A stretch of 64,000 nt of DNA from CAIMZW01 sp037135095. Its GTDB lineage: Bacteria; Actinomycetota; Actinomycetes; Nanopelagicales; Nanopelagicaceae. The stretch covers positions 31,899 through 95,898 of the forward strand of contig JBAXKZ010000003.1 in the NCBI GenBank assembly GCA_037135095.1, read 5' to 3'. This document shows positions 16,808-25,286 of the stretch, piece by piece (within the stretch, counting starts at the first letter, position 1; each line of letters opens with the position of its first letter). The notes beneath the pieces were generated by a model that was not told where the DNA came from, searched no databases, and saw nothing but the letters and a program-made list of their open reading frames with translations. The position numbers were made by a program, and so were the translations under genes.

Positions 16808-16917
16808 GCTGACCCTTCGCGGCAAAATAACCCAGCTTTGCTGTGAATTTGACCCGATTTTGGTTTTTCCAGGCCCTTTGACTTTCCCATAACCCGAGCC
16901 TGCTCTATTCTTCCAAT

Positions 16918-17277
16918 ATGGCTCTCTCCGATAATGAACGTCGCCTATTGGCCGAGATGGAAGCTGCCCTGGAACAAGATGATCCACGCTTAGTTTTAAC
17001 TATGACCGGCAAGGCTCGAACTCGCCAAGGAAGCCGCCTGCTTATGGGTGGACTGCTTCTGCTTACCGGCATGGCGGTGCTATTGATTGGCTTGGTAGCC
17101 AAGAGCACGCCTGGTGGAATTATCGGCTTCTTAGTAGCCCTAGTTGGCGTTCTCTTTCTACTTTCTAATCTTGGTCGCTCAAACGCTTCGCCTAACTACA
17201 AGGGGCCAAAGCCGAAGAAGACCCCGTGGAGCGCAAAGCTAGAAGAGCGCTGGGATCGGCGGAACTTCGAAAATTAA
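16918..17277 (+). CDS. DUF3040 family membrane protein
   Basis: A 119-residue protein with the DUF3040 N-terminal signature ALSDNERRLLAEMEAALEQDDP, which is characteristic of actinobacteria. Two hydrophobic segments follow (about residues 40-60 and 64-82) and a basic, proline-containing tail. Such genes commonly lie just upstream of mraZ, as here. A TATTCT hexamer ends 6 nt before the ATG and no ribosome site is present. Function unknown; the location suggests an envelope or division link. Confidence 0.87.
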   Translation: MALSDNERRLLAEMEAALEQDDPRLVLTMTGKARTRQGSRLLMGGLLLLTGMAVLLIGLVAKSTPGGIIGFLVALVGVLFLLSNLGRSNASPNYKGPKPKKTPWSAKLEERWDRRNFEN

Positions 17278-17296
17278 GGGTTAAAACTCTTTTACT

Positions 17297-17321
17297 AAAG
17301 CCACCTTCGGGTGGTTTTTTT
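17297..17321 (+). terminator. Rho-independent terminator after the DUF3040 gene
   Basis: A stem CCACC (17301-17305) pairs with GGTGG (17310-17314) around a stable TTCG tetraloop, extended by A/T pairs, and is followed by seven T residues (17315-17321). It separates the DUF3040 gene from mraZ. Confidence 0.9.
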
Positions 17322-17350
17322 ATGCCCAAAATCGGAAAGAAAAGGGCGCT

Positions 17351-17390
17351 AGATGGTTGAAAGTGGGGGAATATGGAGTAAAGTGGTGGC
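17351..17390 (+). promoter_or_regulatory. MraZ-type operator: four direct repeats with 10-bp period
   Basis: Four decamers in register each carry TGG at positions 4-6: AGATGGTTGA, AAGTGGGGGA, ATATGGAGTA and AAGTGGTGGC. The TGG triplets fall at 17354, 17364, 17374 and 17384. MraZ is known to bind helically phased GTGG/TGGG-type repeats upstream of its own gene. The array lies 50 bp before the mraZ ATG, so autoregulation of the division operon is likely. Confidence 0.75.
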
Positions 17391-17439
17391 TTGAGGCAAG
17401 TTCCAAGCGTAACTATTAACGGCTTTTTGGGGGGTGAAG

Positions 17440-17871
17440 ATGTTTCTTGGCACCCACGAACCCAAATTGGATGAGAAGGGGCGGATTATCCTTCCGGCCA
17501 GGTTTCGCGATGAATTGGCCAATGGCCTGGTGATTACCAAGGGGCAGGAGCGCTGCCTATATGTCTTCCCCGCCGCTGAATTTTTCGCAATAACTGAACG
17601 TCTTCGCCAAGCCCCGGTAACTGAGAAAGCTGCTCGTGACTACATGCGAGTCATGTTCGCTGGCGCTCACGATGAAGTTCCCGATAAACAAGGTCGAGTC
17701 AGCATTCCGCAAGGACTTCGGACCTATGCCGATCTGGCAAAGGAGTGTGTGGTCATCGGGGCCAATACTCGATTAGAAATTTGGGATTCCAGCGCGTGGA
17801 ATACCTACCTCACCGACCGCGAGAAGAGTTTCTCGGATGTTTCTTCGGAGGTGTTGCCCGGGCTCTTCTAA
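17440..17871 (+). CDS. mraZ: Transcriptional regulator MraZ
   Basis: A 143-residue protein with two AbrB-like swapped-hairpin repeats: MFLGTHEPKLDEKGRIILPA at the N-terminus and DEVPDKQGRVSIPQGLR in the second half. Each carries the DxKGR-type loop that contacts DNA. MraZ regulates the division and cell-wall cluster as a ring-shaped oligomer. The ATG at 17440 has a GGGGG ribosome site; a GTG 6 bp upstream overlaps that site and is unlikely. The repeats at 17351-17390 are its probable operator. Confidence 0.95.
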   Translation: MFLGTHEPKLDEKGRIILPARFRDELANGLVITKGQERCLYVFPAAEFFAITERLRQAPVTEKAARDYMRVMFAGAHDEVPDKQGRVSIPQGLRTYADLAKECVVIGANTRLEIWDSSAWNTYLTDREKSFSDVSSEVLPGLF

Positions 17872-17985
17872 TTCCTCTCTCTTGTGGCCACCGCCGACCT
17901 TTTTAAGATACGGCGCCACTTCCCCGGCGCCGTTCTCATAGATCCGTCGGCCGGCGGTGACCAGAGGAGAGAGGGAAAGAAAATC
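17872..17985 (+). ncRNA. Structured RNA leader between mraZ and rsmH (mraW motif candidate)
   Basis: A long imperfect stem pairs CTCTCTC..GTGGCCACCGCCGAC (17875-17897) with GTCGGCCGGCGGTGACCAGA and the following GGAGAGAG (17946-17973). Within it sits a perfect 8-bp hairpin: ACGGCGCC at 17910-17917 and GGCGCCGT at 17926-17933 around an 8-nt loop. Actinobacteria are known to carry the mraW RNA motif at exactly this place, upstream of rsmH (mraW). The match here is by position and folding, judged by eye. It ends about 70 nt before the rsmH start. Confidence 0.7.
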
Positions 17986-18052
17986 TTGTCAACGCTGAAG
18001 AAAAAGTATTACGTGATTAATTAGGAAATTTAGTTCGGGGGAGGGGAAGTTG

Positions 18053-18994
18053 ATGCAACACATTCCAGTTGCGCTTGATCGTTGCATCGCGCTGCTTGCC
18101 CCGGCAATTGAATTCTGTGAGGCGCCAATAATTGTTGACGCAACTTTAGGTTTGGGCGGACATAGCAAAGAGCTGCTTTCGAGATATCCCAATTTGAAAA
18201 TTATCGGTTTAGATCGCGACCTAACCGCGATCGCTATTGCGCGTAATAATTTAAATGAATTCGGGGATCGAATTGTTATCGTCCATGCGGTTTATGATGA
18301 AATCGCAGAAGTGCTTTCGGATTTAGGTATCTCCAATGTCGAGGGAATTCTCTTTGATTTGGGAGTTTCTTCAATGCAGTTAGATGTAGCGGAACGTGGA
18401 TTTGCTTACTCTCAAGATGCGCCGCTGGATATGCGAATGGATCAAAGTTCCGGAGTTACGGCTGCTGAAATATTAAATACCTATACCCATCAACAACTAA
18501 ATCGGATTCTTTGGCAATATGGAGAAGAGAAGTTTGCGGCGAAGATTGCTGAAAATATTATTAAAGCCCGCAGCACTAATTCACTTAACAGCACCAAGGA
18601 TCTAGCTGAGTTAGTTAAAAACAGCATTCCCGCTCCAGCCAGGCGAACCGGCGGCAATCCAGCGAAACGTACCTTCCAAGCGCTTCGAATCGAAGTAAAC
18701 CAAGAACTTGAAGTTCTTAAACGTGCAATTCCAGCTGCGATTGAACGGTTGGCAGTAGACGGTCGGCTAGTTGTTATGGCCTATCAGTCGCTGGAAGACC
18801 GAATCGTTAAGAGCGCATTCACCAAAGTAACGGAATCTGGAACTCCAAGAGGTCTTCCGGTCGAGCTTCCACATTTGGCCGCGAAATTTGCCTTCGTAAT
18901 TCGCGGCAGCGAAAGCGCCACCGAGGCAGAGATTGAAGCCAATCCGCGCGCTCAATCCATGAGACTTCGAGCAATAAAGCGGATTGCCGCATGA
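18053..18994 (+). CDS. rsmH: 16S rRNA (cytosine(1402)-N4)-methyltransferase
   Basis: A 313-residue SAM-dependent methyltransferase (formerly MraW) that modifies C1402 in the ribosomal P site. The SAM motif is VDATLGLGGHSKELL at about 25-39. GLDRDLTAIAIA and the family signature DLGVSSMQLDVAERGFAY follow, then DMRMDQ and, near the C-terminus, YQSLEDRIVK. The ATG at 18053 has a strong GGGGGAGGGG ribosome site; a TTG one codon upstream is less well placed. The stop overlaps ftsL as ATGA. Confidence 0.96.
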   Translation: MQHIPVALDRCIALLAPAIEFCEAPIIVDATLGLGGHSKELLSRYPNLKIIGLDRDLTAIAIARNNLNEFGDRIVIVHAVYDEIAEVLSDLGISNVEGILFDLGVSSMQLDVAERGFAYSQDAPLDMRMDQSSGVTAAEILNTYTHQQLNRILWQYGEEKFAAKIAENIIKARSTNSLNSTKDLAELVKNSIPAPARRTGGNPAKRTFQALRIEVNQELEVLKRAIPAAIERLAVDGRLVVMAYQSLEDRIVKSAFTKVTESGTPRGLPVELPHLAAKFAFVIRGSESATEAEIEANPRAQSMRLRAIKRIAA

Positions 18995-19491
18995 TGGCCA
19001 TTTCGCAATTAGCGCCTGAAGAACTAGCGCCCCGTCGAAATCCGGTACGAGGTCGACGAACCAACTTCTTAAAGCTCGCTCCGGAATTTGAAATCTTTAG
19101 CGGTGAACGAACTGATCGCGCCGGCTTTATCGCAATTCTTACTGCGATCTTCCTTGCGGGCTTGATCTCTCTTCTGGTAATCAACACGTTGTTGACACAA
19201 GATGCCTTTGTGCTTCAACGTCTTAAGATTCAAACCAATTTATTTAACGACCAACGCGATGCGATTACCCAGTTGGTGGCAAAAGAGTCATCGCCAGAAC
19301 ATTTGGCGTCGGCTGCTACAAAACTGGGAATGATTCCAGCGGTAAATCCGGAATTCTTAGATTTGAATTCGGTTGAAAGCCACCCGCTGGTTCCAGGAAG
19401 CGATATTTCCAATCTTCCTAAAGCGCAACTCCATAATTTGCCAGTAACAAAAGGAACCATCTCGCCAAAGCGAGTAAAGGTGGCTCACTAA
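18991..19491 (+). CDS. ftsL: FtsL-like cell division protein
   Basis: A 166-residue bitopic membrane protein: a basic cytoplasmic N-terminus, one hydrophobic helix at about residues 46-68, and an extracytoplasmic stretch starting with a coiled-coil-like segment. FtsL bridges FtsQ/FtsB and FtsW/FtsI in the divisome. Sequence conservation is low in this family, so the call relies on size, topology and position between rsmH and ftsI. ATGA overlaps with rsmH at one end and TAATG joins ftsI at the other, so translation is coupled. Confidence 0.8.
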   Translation: MMAISQLAPEELAPRRNPVRGRRTNFLKLAPEFEIFSGERTDRAGFIAILTAIFLAGLISLLVINTLLTQDAFVLQRLKIQTNLFNDQRDAITQLVAKESSPEHLASAATKLGMIPAVNPEFLDLNSVESHPLVPGSDISNLPKAQLHNLPVTKGTISPKRVKVAH

Positions 19492-21347
19492 TGAGTTACA
19501 ACAAAATGGTTAGCGGCCGTATTCAACAGCTAGTTTTATTTTCCTTTTTACTTCTAATTATTTTCGCTGGGCGGTTGGTACAAGTTCAAGCCGTGCAGGC
19601 CGAGAGCTATACCGCAAGAGCTCAAAGCGAATTGATGAACTCTTCGGTCTTACTTGCACCAAGGGGAAACATCACCGATATTAATGGTGTTGAACTGGCT
19701 CGAAGCATCGCTGCGATAAATGTTGTTGTTGATCAAACAATGATCACAGATCCAAAACTAACGGCATCGATCGTAGCCCCCATCCTCTCTTTGAAAGAGA
19801 GCGATCTGACGACGTTGCTGACTGGGACTCGGCGTTATCAAATCATTGCTAAGAATGTTGCGCCTGCGATCTGGAAAGACCTAACAGCTACGCTTCAAAG
19901 TTACAATGACACCGCACTAAAGCAAAGTGGCGGAGTAGCAAAACGGATCGTCGGATTCTTCTCAGAGCGCGGGTATATTCGAACTTATCCAACTGGTGCC
20001 TTGGCTTCAACGCTAGTTGGTATAACAAATGATGCCGGCGATGGTGCGGGTGGTTTAGAGGCAAGCCTGAATTCAGTGCTGGCTGGAACAAACGGAAAAT
20101 ACATTTACGCGAATGGCGCCGGAACTATTATTCCTGGTTCGCAACAAATCAAGATAGAAGCAAAAGCCGGGACCAGCATTCGGTTAACGATTGATCGTGA
20201 TATTCAGTGGGTGGCACAGGCTGCAATCGTCGCAGCGGTAAAGAGCGCACATGCTAAATCAGGCACCGTCATTGTTATGGATCCAACTACCGGAGCGCTC
20301 ATCGCTGAAGCCAGCGCACCAACTTTTGACCCATCGATAAAGAAGTCAATATCGGTTGATAGTCTGCGAAACCCAGCGGTACAGGATGTGTATGAACCTG
20401 GATCTACCGGAAAGATTATTACCTATTCAGCTGCGATCGAAGAAGGCAAAATTACCCCCACCACTGTTCTGACAATTCCTTACTCATTAAAGCGCGGCGG
20501 TCGACCCTTTAAAGACCATGAAAAGCATGCAACGGAGCGACTAACTGCAACGGGCGCTTTAGCGATATCTAGCAATACTGGCGCAATCCAAGTTGGCGAA
20601 ACTATGAGCAACCCAACTCTTTATGATTATTTAGCTCGCTATGGGATCGGTCAATCTACTAATTCACACCTTCTGGGCGAAGCAACCGGAATTCTTCACC
20701 CGGTCTCGGCCTGGTCGCAAACCTCGGCGCCAACTATAGCTTTTGGTCAGGGTTACTCACTTACTGCATTGCAGGCAACCAGCGTATTTGCCACCATTGC
20801 AAATGGTGGTGTGCGAGTTACCCCCAACATTGTTGCTGGTTTGATCGATCAAAGCGGAAACTATTCGCCAACAAAATTACAAAGTTCTAGCCGAGTCGTT
20901 AGCTCAGATACAGCTAGACAAATTCGAACTATGCTCGAGAGCGTCGTTTCGGCCAACGGTACGGCTCCAGAGGCGGCAATCCCTGGGTATCGGGTAGCGG
21001 GAAAGACGGGAACCGCGATGCGAATTGATGAGAAATGCGGATGTTATAAAGGCTATACCGCCTCCTTTATTGGATTTGCACCGGCGGACGCTCCCAAATA
21101 TGTTGTTAGTGTGACGATCCAAGATCCTCAAGGGCTGCACTGGGGCGGCTCGCTCGGTGGCCCGGTATTTAAGCAGGTAATGAGTTTTGTATTGCAGTCG
21201 CGACATATTCCACCAACTCCAACTAAGACGGTTACTTATCCGCTCACCGAAACGGAGTTGAAGAAGGCGAATTTAGCCAAAGCACAAGCGATCGCGAAGA
21301 AGCTCACTGAAAGTCTCACCAAGAACGCTACTTTGGTTGTGAGGTAG
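19491..21347 (+). CDS. ftsI: Penicillin-binding protein, septal transpeptidase FtsI
   Basis: A 618-residue class B PBP that crosslinks septal peptidoglycan. It has an N-terminal membrane anchor (about 13-32), a dimerisation domain, and a transpeptidase domain with SxxK at STGK (Ser305), SxN at SSN (360-362) and KTG at 505-507. The short insert DEKCGCYKGY after KTGTA carries two Cys and may form a disulfide outside the cell. There are no PASTA repeats. The C-terminus is a Lys-rich extension. Confidence 0.95.
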   Translation: MSYNKMVSGRIQQLVLFSFLLLIIFAGRLVQVQAVQAESYTARAQSELMNSSVLLAPRGNITDINGVELARSIAAINVVVDQTMITDPKLTASIVAPILSLKESDLTTLLTGTRRYQIIAKNVAPAIWKDLTATLQSYNDTALKQSGGVAKRIVGFFSERGYIRTYPTGALASTLVGITNDAGDGAGGLEASLNSVLAGTNGKYIYANGAGTIIPGSQQIKIEAKAGTSIRLTIDRDIQWVAQAAIVAAVKSAHAKSGTVIVMDPTTGALIAEASAPTFDPSIKKSISVDSLRNPAVQDVYEPGSTGKIITYSAAIEEGKITPTTVLTIPYSLKRGGRPFKDHEKHATERLTATGALAISSNTGAIQVGETMSNPTLYDYLARYGIGQSTNSHLLGEATGILHPVSAWSQTSAPTIAFGQGYSLTALQATSVFATIANGGVRVTPNIVAGLIDQSGNYSPTKLQSSSRVVSSDTARQIRTMLESVVSANGTAPEAAIPGYRVAGKTGTAMRIDEKCGCYKGYTASFIGFAPADAPKYVVSVTIQDPQGLHWGGSLGGPVFKQVMSFVLQSRHIPPTPTKTVTYPLTETELKKANLAKAQAIAKKLTESLTKNATLVVR

Positions 21348-21351
21348 CGAA

Positions 21352-22833
21352 ATGAGACCACTTGAAATTCAAAGCAAGAATTTCGCCGATTTGGCTAAAT
21401 TCTTAGGGTCAGTAGATCTTGTTCCGCAGGTTCCGATTTCCGGAGTGACCAGCAATTCTGCTTTGGTTCAACCAGGAGATCTCTTTCTAGCGCTGCCTGG
21501 CGGAAAAGTGCATGGTGCGAAATTCATTGCCAAGGCGGCGGAACTCGGCGCGGTTGCTGTGGTGACCGATCTTGAGGGCGCGGGAATGGAATTTCCTAAA
21601 TTGCCGATGATGGTGATCGCTGATCCAAAGCGTAGAGCCGGAGACATTGCGTCTTGGGTAAATGATTTTCCGCTTCGATCAATGGTTTCGGTTGGGATTA
21701 CGGGGACCAATGGCAAGACCACCACTAGTTCATTGCTCTATCAGTTATGGCAGCTTGAGAAGCGCGAAGCAGGATTCATCGGAACCCTCGGAGTTGATAT
21801 TGGGCTTGACCATTACCCAACTACCTTCACTACGCCAGAAGCGACCGAACTTCAATCGATTATGGCTACGATGGCAGAGCGACACGTCACACATTTGGTA
21901 GCAGAAGTTAGTAGTCATGCTCTAGAACAATCTCGAATGGCTGGTTCACATTTTTCAATTGCGGCATTCACTAATTTGACGCAAGATCATCTGGATTTTC
22001 ACGGCACCATGGCAAACTATTTTGCCGCTAAGGCAAAACTTTTTACGACCGAGTACGCCGACATTGGCTACGTAAATATTGATGATCCGTATGGCGTGCG
22101 TTTGCTTGAGATCTCTCAAATCCCAATTTCCACGGTTTCGCGCTCGAATTCGAAGGCCGATTGGTACTACCTTTCTCACAACGAGGTTAGCGGTGGCTTC
22201 GAGATTTCGCTGCGAGGAGCCGGTGGAATTCTCATTGAAGGCTTTCTGCCGTTGATTGGTGATCACAATTTAGATAATGCGATTATGGCTATTGCCTTGG
22301 CAGTTCAAAGCGGGCTGGATCCGCTTTCAATTGCGTCAAACTTACGTCATCTTCAGGGAGCCCCTGGTCGACTTGAAAGTGTAAATCTGGGACAACCGTT
22401 TCGGGCTTTAGTCGATTTTGCCCACAGTCCCGACGCCGTCAGGCGCGTGTTGACCACCCTCAAAACTGATTCCGAACATCGGTTAATTGCGGTTTTAGGC
22501 TGTGGCGGCGATCGAGATCGAACGAAACGTCCCTTGATGGGTCGAGCGCTTCAAGAACTTGCAGATGTTGCGATCTTCACTAGCGATAATCCGCGTTCTG
22601 AATCCCCAGCGGCAATTTTAGATGAAATGGTTGCCGATGTAGTTGTTGCAACCCCTAGCGCGATTATTCTTGATCGAAAAGCGGCGATTGTTTACGCAGT
22701 AGCCAGCGCAGAAGCAGGGGATACGGTTGTAATTTTGGGAAAAGGGCATGAACAGGGTCAGGAAATTTCTGGCATTAAGTATCCATTTGATGATCGCAAA
22801 GAGTTGGCGATGGCAATCGAGGCGAGTCCATGA
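21352..22833 (+). CDS. murE: UDP-MurNAc-tripeptide synthetase
   Basis: A 493-residue Mur ligase that adds the third stem-peptide residue in the cytosol. The P-loop is GTNGKTT at 118-124. A DNPRSE motif near residue 410 marks the meso-diaminopimelate-adding type (lysine enzymes differ here), so this organism probably has mDAP peptidoglycan. ATG at 21352 has a GAGG site. The stop overlaps murF as ATGA. Confidence 0.96.
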   Translation: MRPLEIQSKNFADLAKFLGSVDLVPQVPISGVTSNSALVQPGDLFLALPGGKVHGAKFIAKAAELGAVAVVTDLEGAGMEFPKLPMMVIADPKRRAGDIASWVNDFPLRSMVSVGITGTNGKTTTSSLLYQLWQLEKREAGFIGTLGVDIGLDHYPTTFTTPEATELQSIMATMAERHVTHLVAEVSSHALEQSRMAGSHFSIAAFTNLTQDHLDFHGTMANYFAAKAKLFTTEYADIGYVNIDDPYGVRLLEISQIPISTVSRSNSKADWYYLSHNEVSGGFEISLRGAGGILIEGFLPLIGDHNLDNAIMAIALAVQSGLDPLSIASNLRHLQGAPGRLESVNLGQPFRALVDFAHSPDAVRRVLTTLKTDSEHRLIAVLGCGGDRDRTKRPLMGRALQELADVAIFTSDNPRSESPAAILDEMVADVVVATPSAIILDRKAAIVYAVASAEAGDTVVILGKGHEQGQEISGIKYPFDDRKELAMAIEASP

Positions 22834-24230
22834 TCGCCATGACAGCTGGCGAGATCGCACAAATCATTCATGGTTCGCTGTATGAGCTGAGCCCAGAGTC
22901 GTTAATCACGGAAATTCCTTGCATCGATTCGCGCTTGGCAACCACAGCCAACTTTTTCGTCGCATTCAGGGGTGAAACTTCCGATGGCAACGATTTTGCC
23001 GAATCTGCAATCGCAAATGGCGCCCGATTTGCATTGGTAACACGCCCGATATCTGGCCCTTCAATTTTGGTCTCCGATGTTGGTCAGGCGCTGATGGATT
23101 TAACTCGTGCTGCCCGACTAAAGATGAAATCTTGCAAAGTCATCGGGATAACGGGTTCTCAGGGAAAGACCACAACAAAGGATTTTCTTCATCATCTACT
23201 ATCGAGCGTAGGCGTAACGGTGGCGCCCATCGGAAATCTAAATAACGAAATTGGCGTGCCCTTAACACTTTTAAGTTGCAACGAAGCAACCGACTTTTGC
23301 GTTCTCGAAATGGGCGCAAGACACATGGGAGATATTGCCAAGTTAGTTGAAGTCGCCAGTCCGGATGTTGGTGTCGTATTAAATGTTGGCAGAGCACACC
23401 TGGGGGAATTCGGTTCGCGATCGAACATTGCGAAGACAAAAGGTGAAATGATTACTAGTTTGCTCCCAGGCGCGATTGCCGTCTTAGGAAATTACGATGA
23501 ATTCACTCGCGCTATGGCGGCAACTACATCAAATAAAGTTTTGAATTTTGGGGAGCGTTCAGATTGCGATATCAGAGCGACCGACGTTGAACTTCGCGAA
23601 GGTCGTGCTCATTTTGATCTCGTAACTCCTGAGGGGCGACAGGCAGTCGGGCTTCAACTTCTAGGCTTGCATCAAGTCTCAAATGCATTAGCTGCGGCCG
23701 CCGTGGCCACCGGGCTCGGAATTCCAATTGAGACGATCGCAGCAGCGCTATCTACAGCAACCGCAGGCAGTAAATGGCGAATGGAATTGCACGAAGCTGA
23801 TGGGCTGCTTCTAATAAATGATGCCTATAACGCCAGTCCAGACAGTATGGCCGCAGCTTTACGAACTTTGGCCTTACTGTCTCAGGAGCGAGGTGGACTT
23901 TCGTGGGCATTTCTGGGGAAGATGAATGAACTCGGCGAGTCCGAAGGTATAGAACATGAGGCGATTGGCAGACTCGTCTCTGACATCGGAATTGATCATT
24001 TGGTTCAAGTTGGCACAAAGGCCTACCGGCAAAATGATAAGAAGTTGGAAGGTCGCGAGGATTTGGGAGAAACTACAACGGTGCACGATTTTGATTCGCT
24101 GACTGTGGCTAGTGCACTCGCGGCTAATTTTTCCGCTGGCGATGTAGTTCTGGTGAAAGCTTCAAGATCTGAGAAGTTAGAGCAACTTGCCGAACAACTC
24201 CTAGCGGTATGGAAAGAGCGCAGCGCATGA
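22830..24230 (+). CDS. murF: UDP-MurNAc-tripeptide:D-Ala-D-Ala ligase
   Basis: A 466-residue Mur ligase that adds D-Ala-D-Ala to the UDP-MurNAc tripeptide. The nucleotide-binding loop is ITGSQGKTTTKDFL at about 110-123, where Ser replaces the more common Thr/Asn pattern of other Mur ligases, as is usual in MurF. NLNNEIGVPLTLL and the C-terminal NDAYNASPDSMAAAL are family signatures. A second Met lies three codons downstream of the chosen start. It overlaps mraY as ATGA. Confidence 0.95.
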   Translation: MIAMTAGEIAQIIHGSLYELSPESLITEIPCIDSRLATTANFFVAFRGETSDGNDFAESAIANGARFALVTRPISGPSILVSDVGQALMDLTRAARLKMKSCKVIGITGSQGKTTTKDFLHHLLSSVGVTVAPIGNLNNEIGVPLTLLSCNEATDFCVLEMGARHMGDIAKLVEVASPDVGVVLNVGRAHLGEFGSRSNIAKTKGEMITSLLPGAIAVLGNYDEFTRAMAATTSNKVLNFGERSDCDIRATDVELREGRAHFDLVTPEGRQAVGLQLLGLHQVSNALAAAAVATGLGIPIETIAAALSTATAGSKWRMELHEADGLLLINDAYNASPDSMAAALRTLALLSQERGGLSWAFLGKMNELGESEGIEHEAIGRLVSDIGIDHLVQVGTKAYRQNDKKLEGREDLGETTTVHDFDSLTVASALAANFSAGDVVLVKASRSEKLEQLAEQLLAVWKERSA

Positions 24231-25285
24231 AAGGCATCTTGATATCTGGAGCGTTGGCGGCGTTGCTAACCATTTTAGGGACTCCGATTTTAATCAGAGT
24301 TCTAGCCAAACGTGGCTATGGTCAATTTATTCGAGATGATGGGCCAACAACTCACCATGTAAAACACGGAACACCAACTATGGGCGGGATCGTTCTGATC
24401 TTTGCAACGGTCATTTCCTATTTTGTGAGCCACTTGATAACCGGAATCCGTATTAGCGCTTCGGCAATCTTGATTTTGAGTTTAGTTATTACCTTAGGAA
24501 TAGTCGGATTGGCTGATGACTGGCGCAAAGTCTCAAAGCAGCGCTCCTTGGGATTAAATGCAAAAGAGAAACTTTTTGGCCAAGCTCTGGCCGCCGCCGT
24601 TTTTGCCATAGCGGGAATTCACTTCCGAGATCACGATGGTCTTACTCCAATTTCATTGCACCTTTCGACGGTTCGAGACACCAGTTTAGTTCTCGGCAGT
24701 TTTCTCGTTGTCATTTGGGTGATCTTTATGGTGCTAGGTACTAGCAACGGAGTAAACCTGACAGACGGTCTCGACGGGCTCGCGACCGGCGCAGCGATCA
24801 TGACCTTCCTTGCCTTTGTATTAATTGGAGTTTGGGAATTTGGTCAAAGTTGTGCCGTCACGCAAATTGCTAAATGTTATGCGGTTAGGGACCCGTTGGA
24901 TGTTGCAGTTGTAGCAGCTGCGCTTGCAGGATCGTGCGCTGGCTTTCTTTGGTGGAATGCTTCACCAGCTAGAATCTTTATGGGTGATGTCGGTTCGCTA
25001 GCACTGGGCGGAGCGATCGCTGGCATTGCAATCACCCTTCGCACCGAACTTTTGCTTATTGCCCTAGGCGGGCTCTTCGTTTTAATTACGCTTTCTGTAA
25101 TTATTCAAACAGGATATTTCAAGTTATCTGGTGGGAAACGAGTTTTCCGCATGGCTCCGCTACAACATCATTTCGAATTGATGGGTTGGGGAGAGGTTAC
25201 GATTGTGATTCGATTCTGGATTCTGGCTGGCTTGAGCGTTGCTACTGGTTTAGGTCTTTTCTACGCCCAGTGGGTTGTCTCCTAA
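24227..25285 (+). CDS. mraY: Phospho-N-acetylmuramoyl-pentapeptide transferase
   Basis: A 352-residue, about ten-helix membrane enzyme that makes lipid I by moving phospho-MurNAc-pentapeptide to undecaprenyl phosphate. Signatures are HHVKHGTPTMGG near residue 40, LADDWRK, NLTDGLDGLA with a catalytic Asp, FMGDVGSLALGG and the MAPLQHHFELMGW loop. The ATG at 24227 overlaps the murF stop as ATGA; an ATG 18 bp upstream lies inside murF without a ribosome site. Confidence 0.96.
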   Translation: MKGILISGALAALLTILGTPILIRVLAKRGYGQFIRDDGPTTHHVKHGTPTMGGIVLIFATVISYFVSHLITGIRISASAILILSLVITLGIVGLADDWRKVSKQRSLGLNAKEKLFGQALAAAVFAIAGIHFRDHDGLTPISLHLSTVRDTSLVLGSFLVVIWVIFMVLGTSNGVNLTDGLDGLATGAAIMTFLAFVLIGVWEFGQSCAVTQIAKCYAVRDPLDVAVVAAALAGSCAGFLWWNASPARIFMGDVGSLALGGAIAGIAITLRTELLLIALGGLFVLITLSVIIQTGYFKLSGGKRVFRMAPLQHHFELMGWGEVTIVIRFWILAGLSVATGLGLFYAQWVVS

Positions 25286-25286
25286 A

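Noticed and set aside
16878..16911. TTGACT/TATTCT as a standard promoter for the DUF3040 gene
   Set aside because: The spacer would be 22 bp, too long; only the -10-like element near the ATG is kept as a leaderless candidate.
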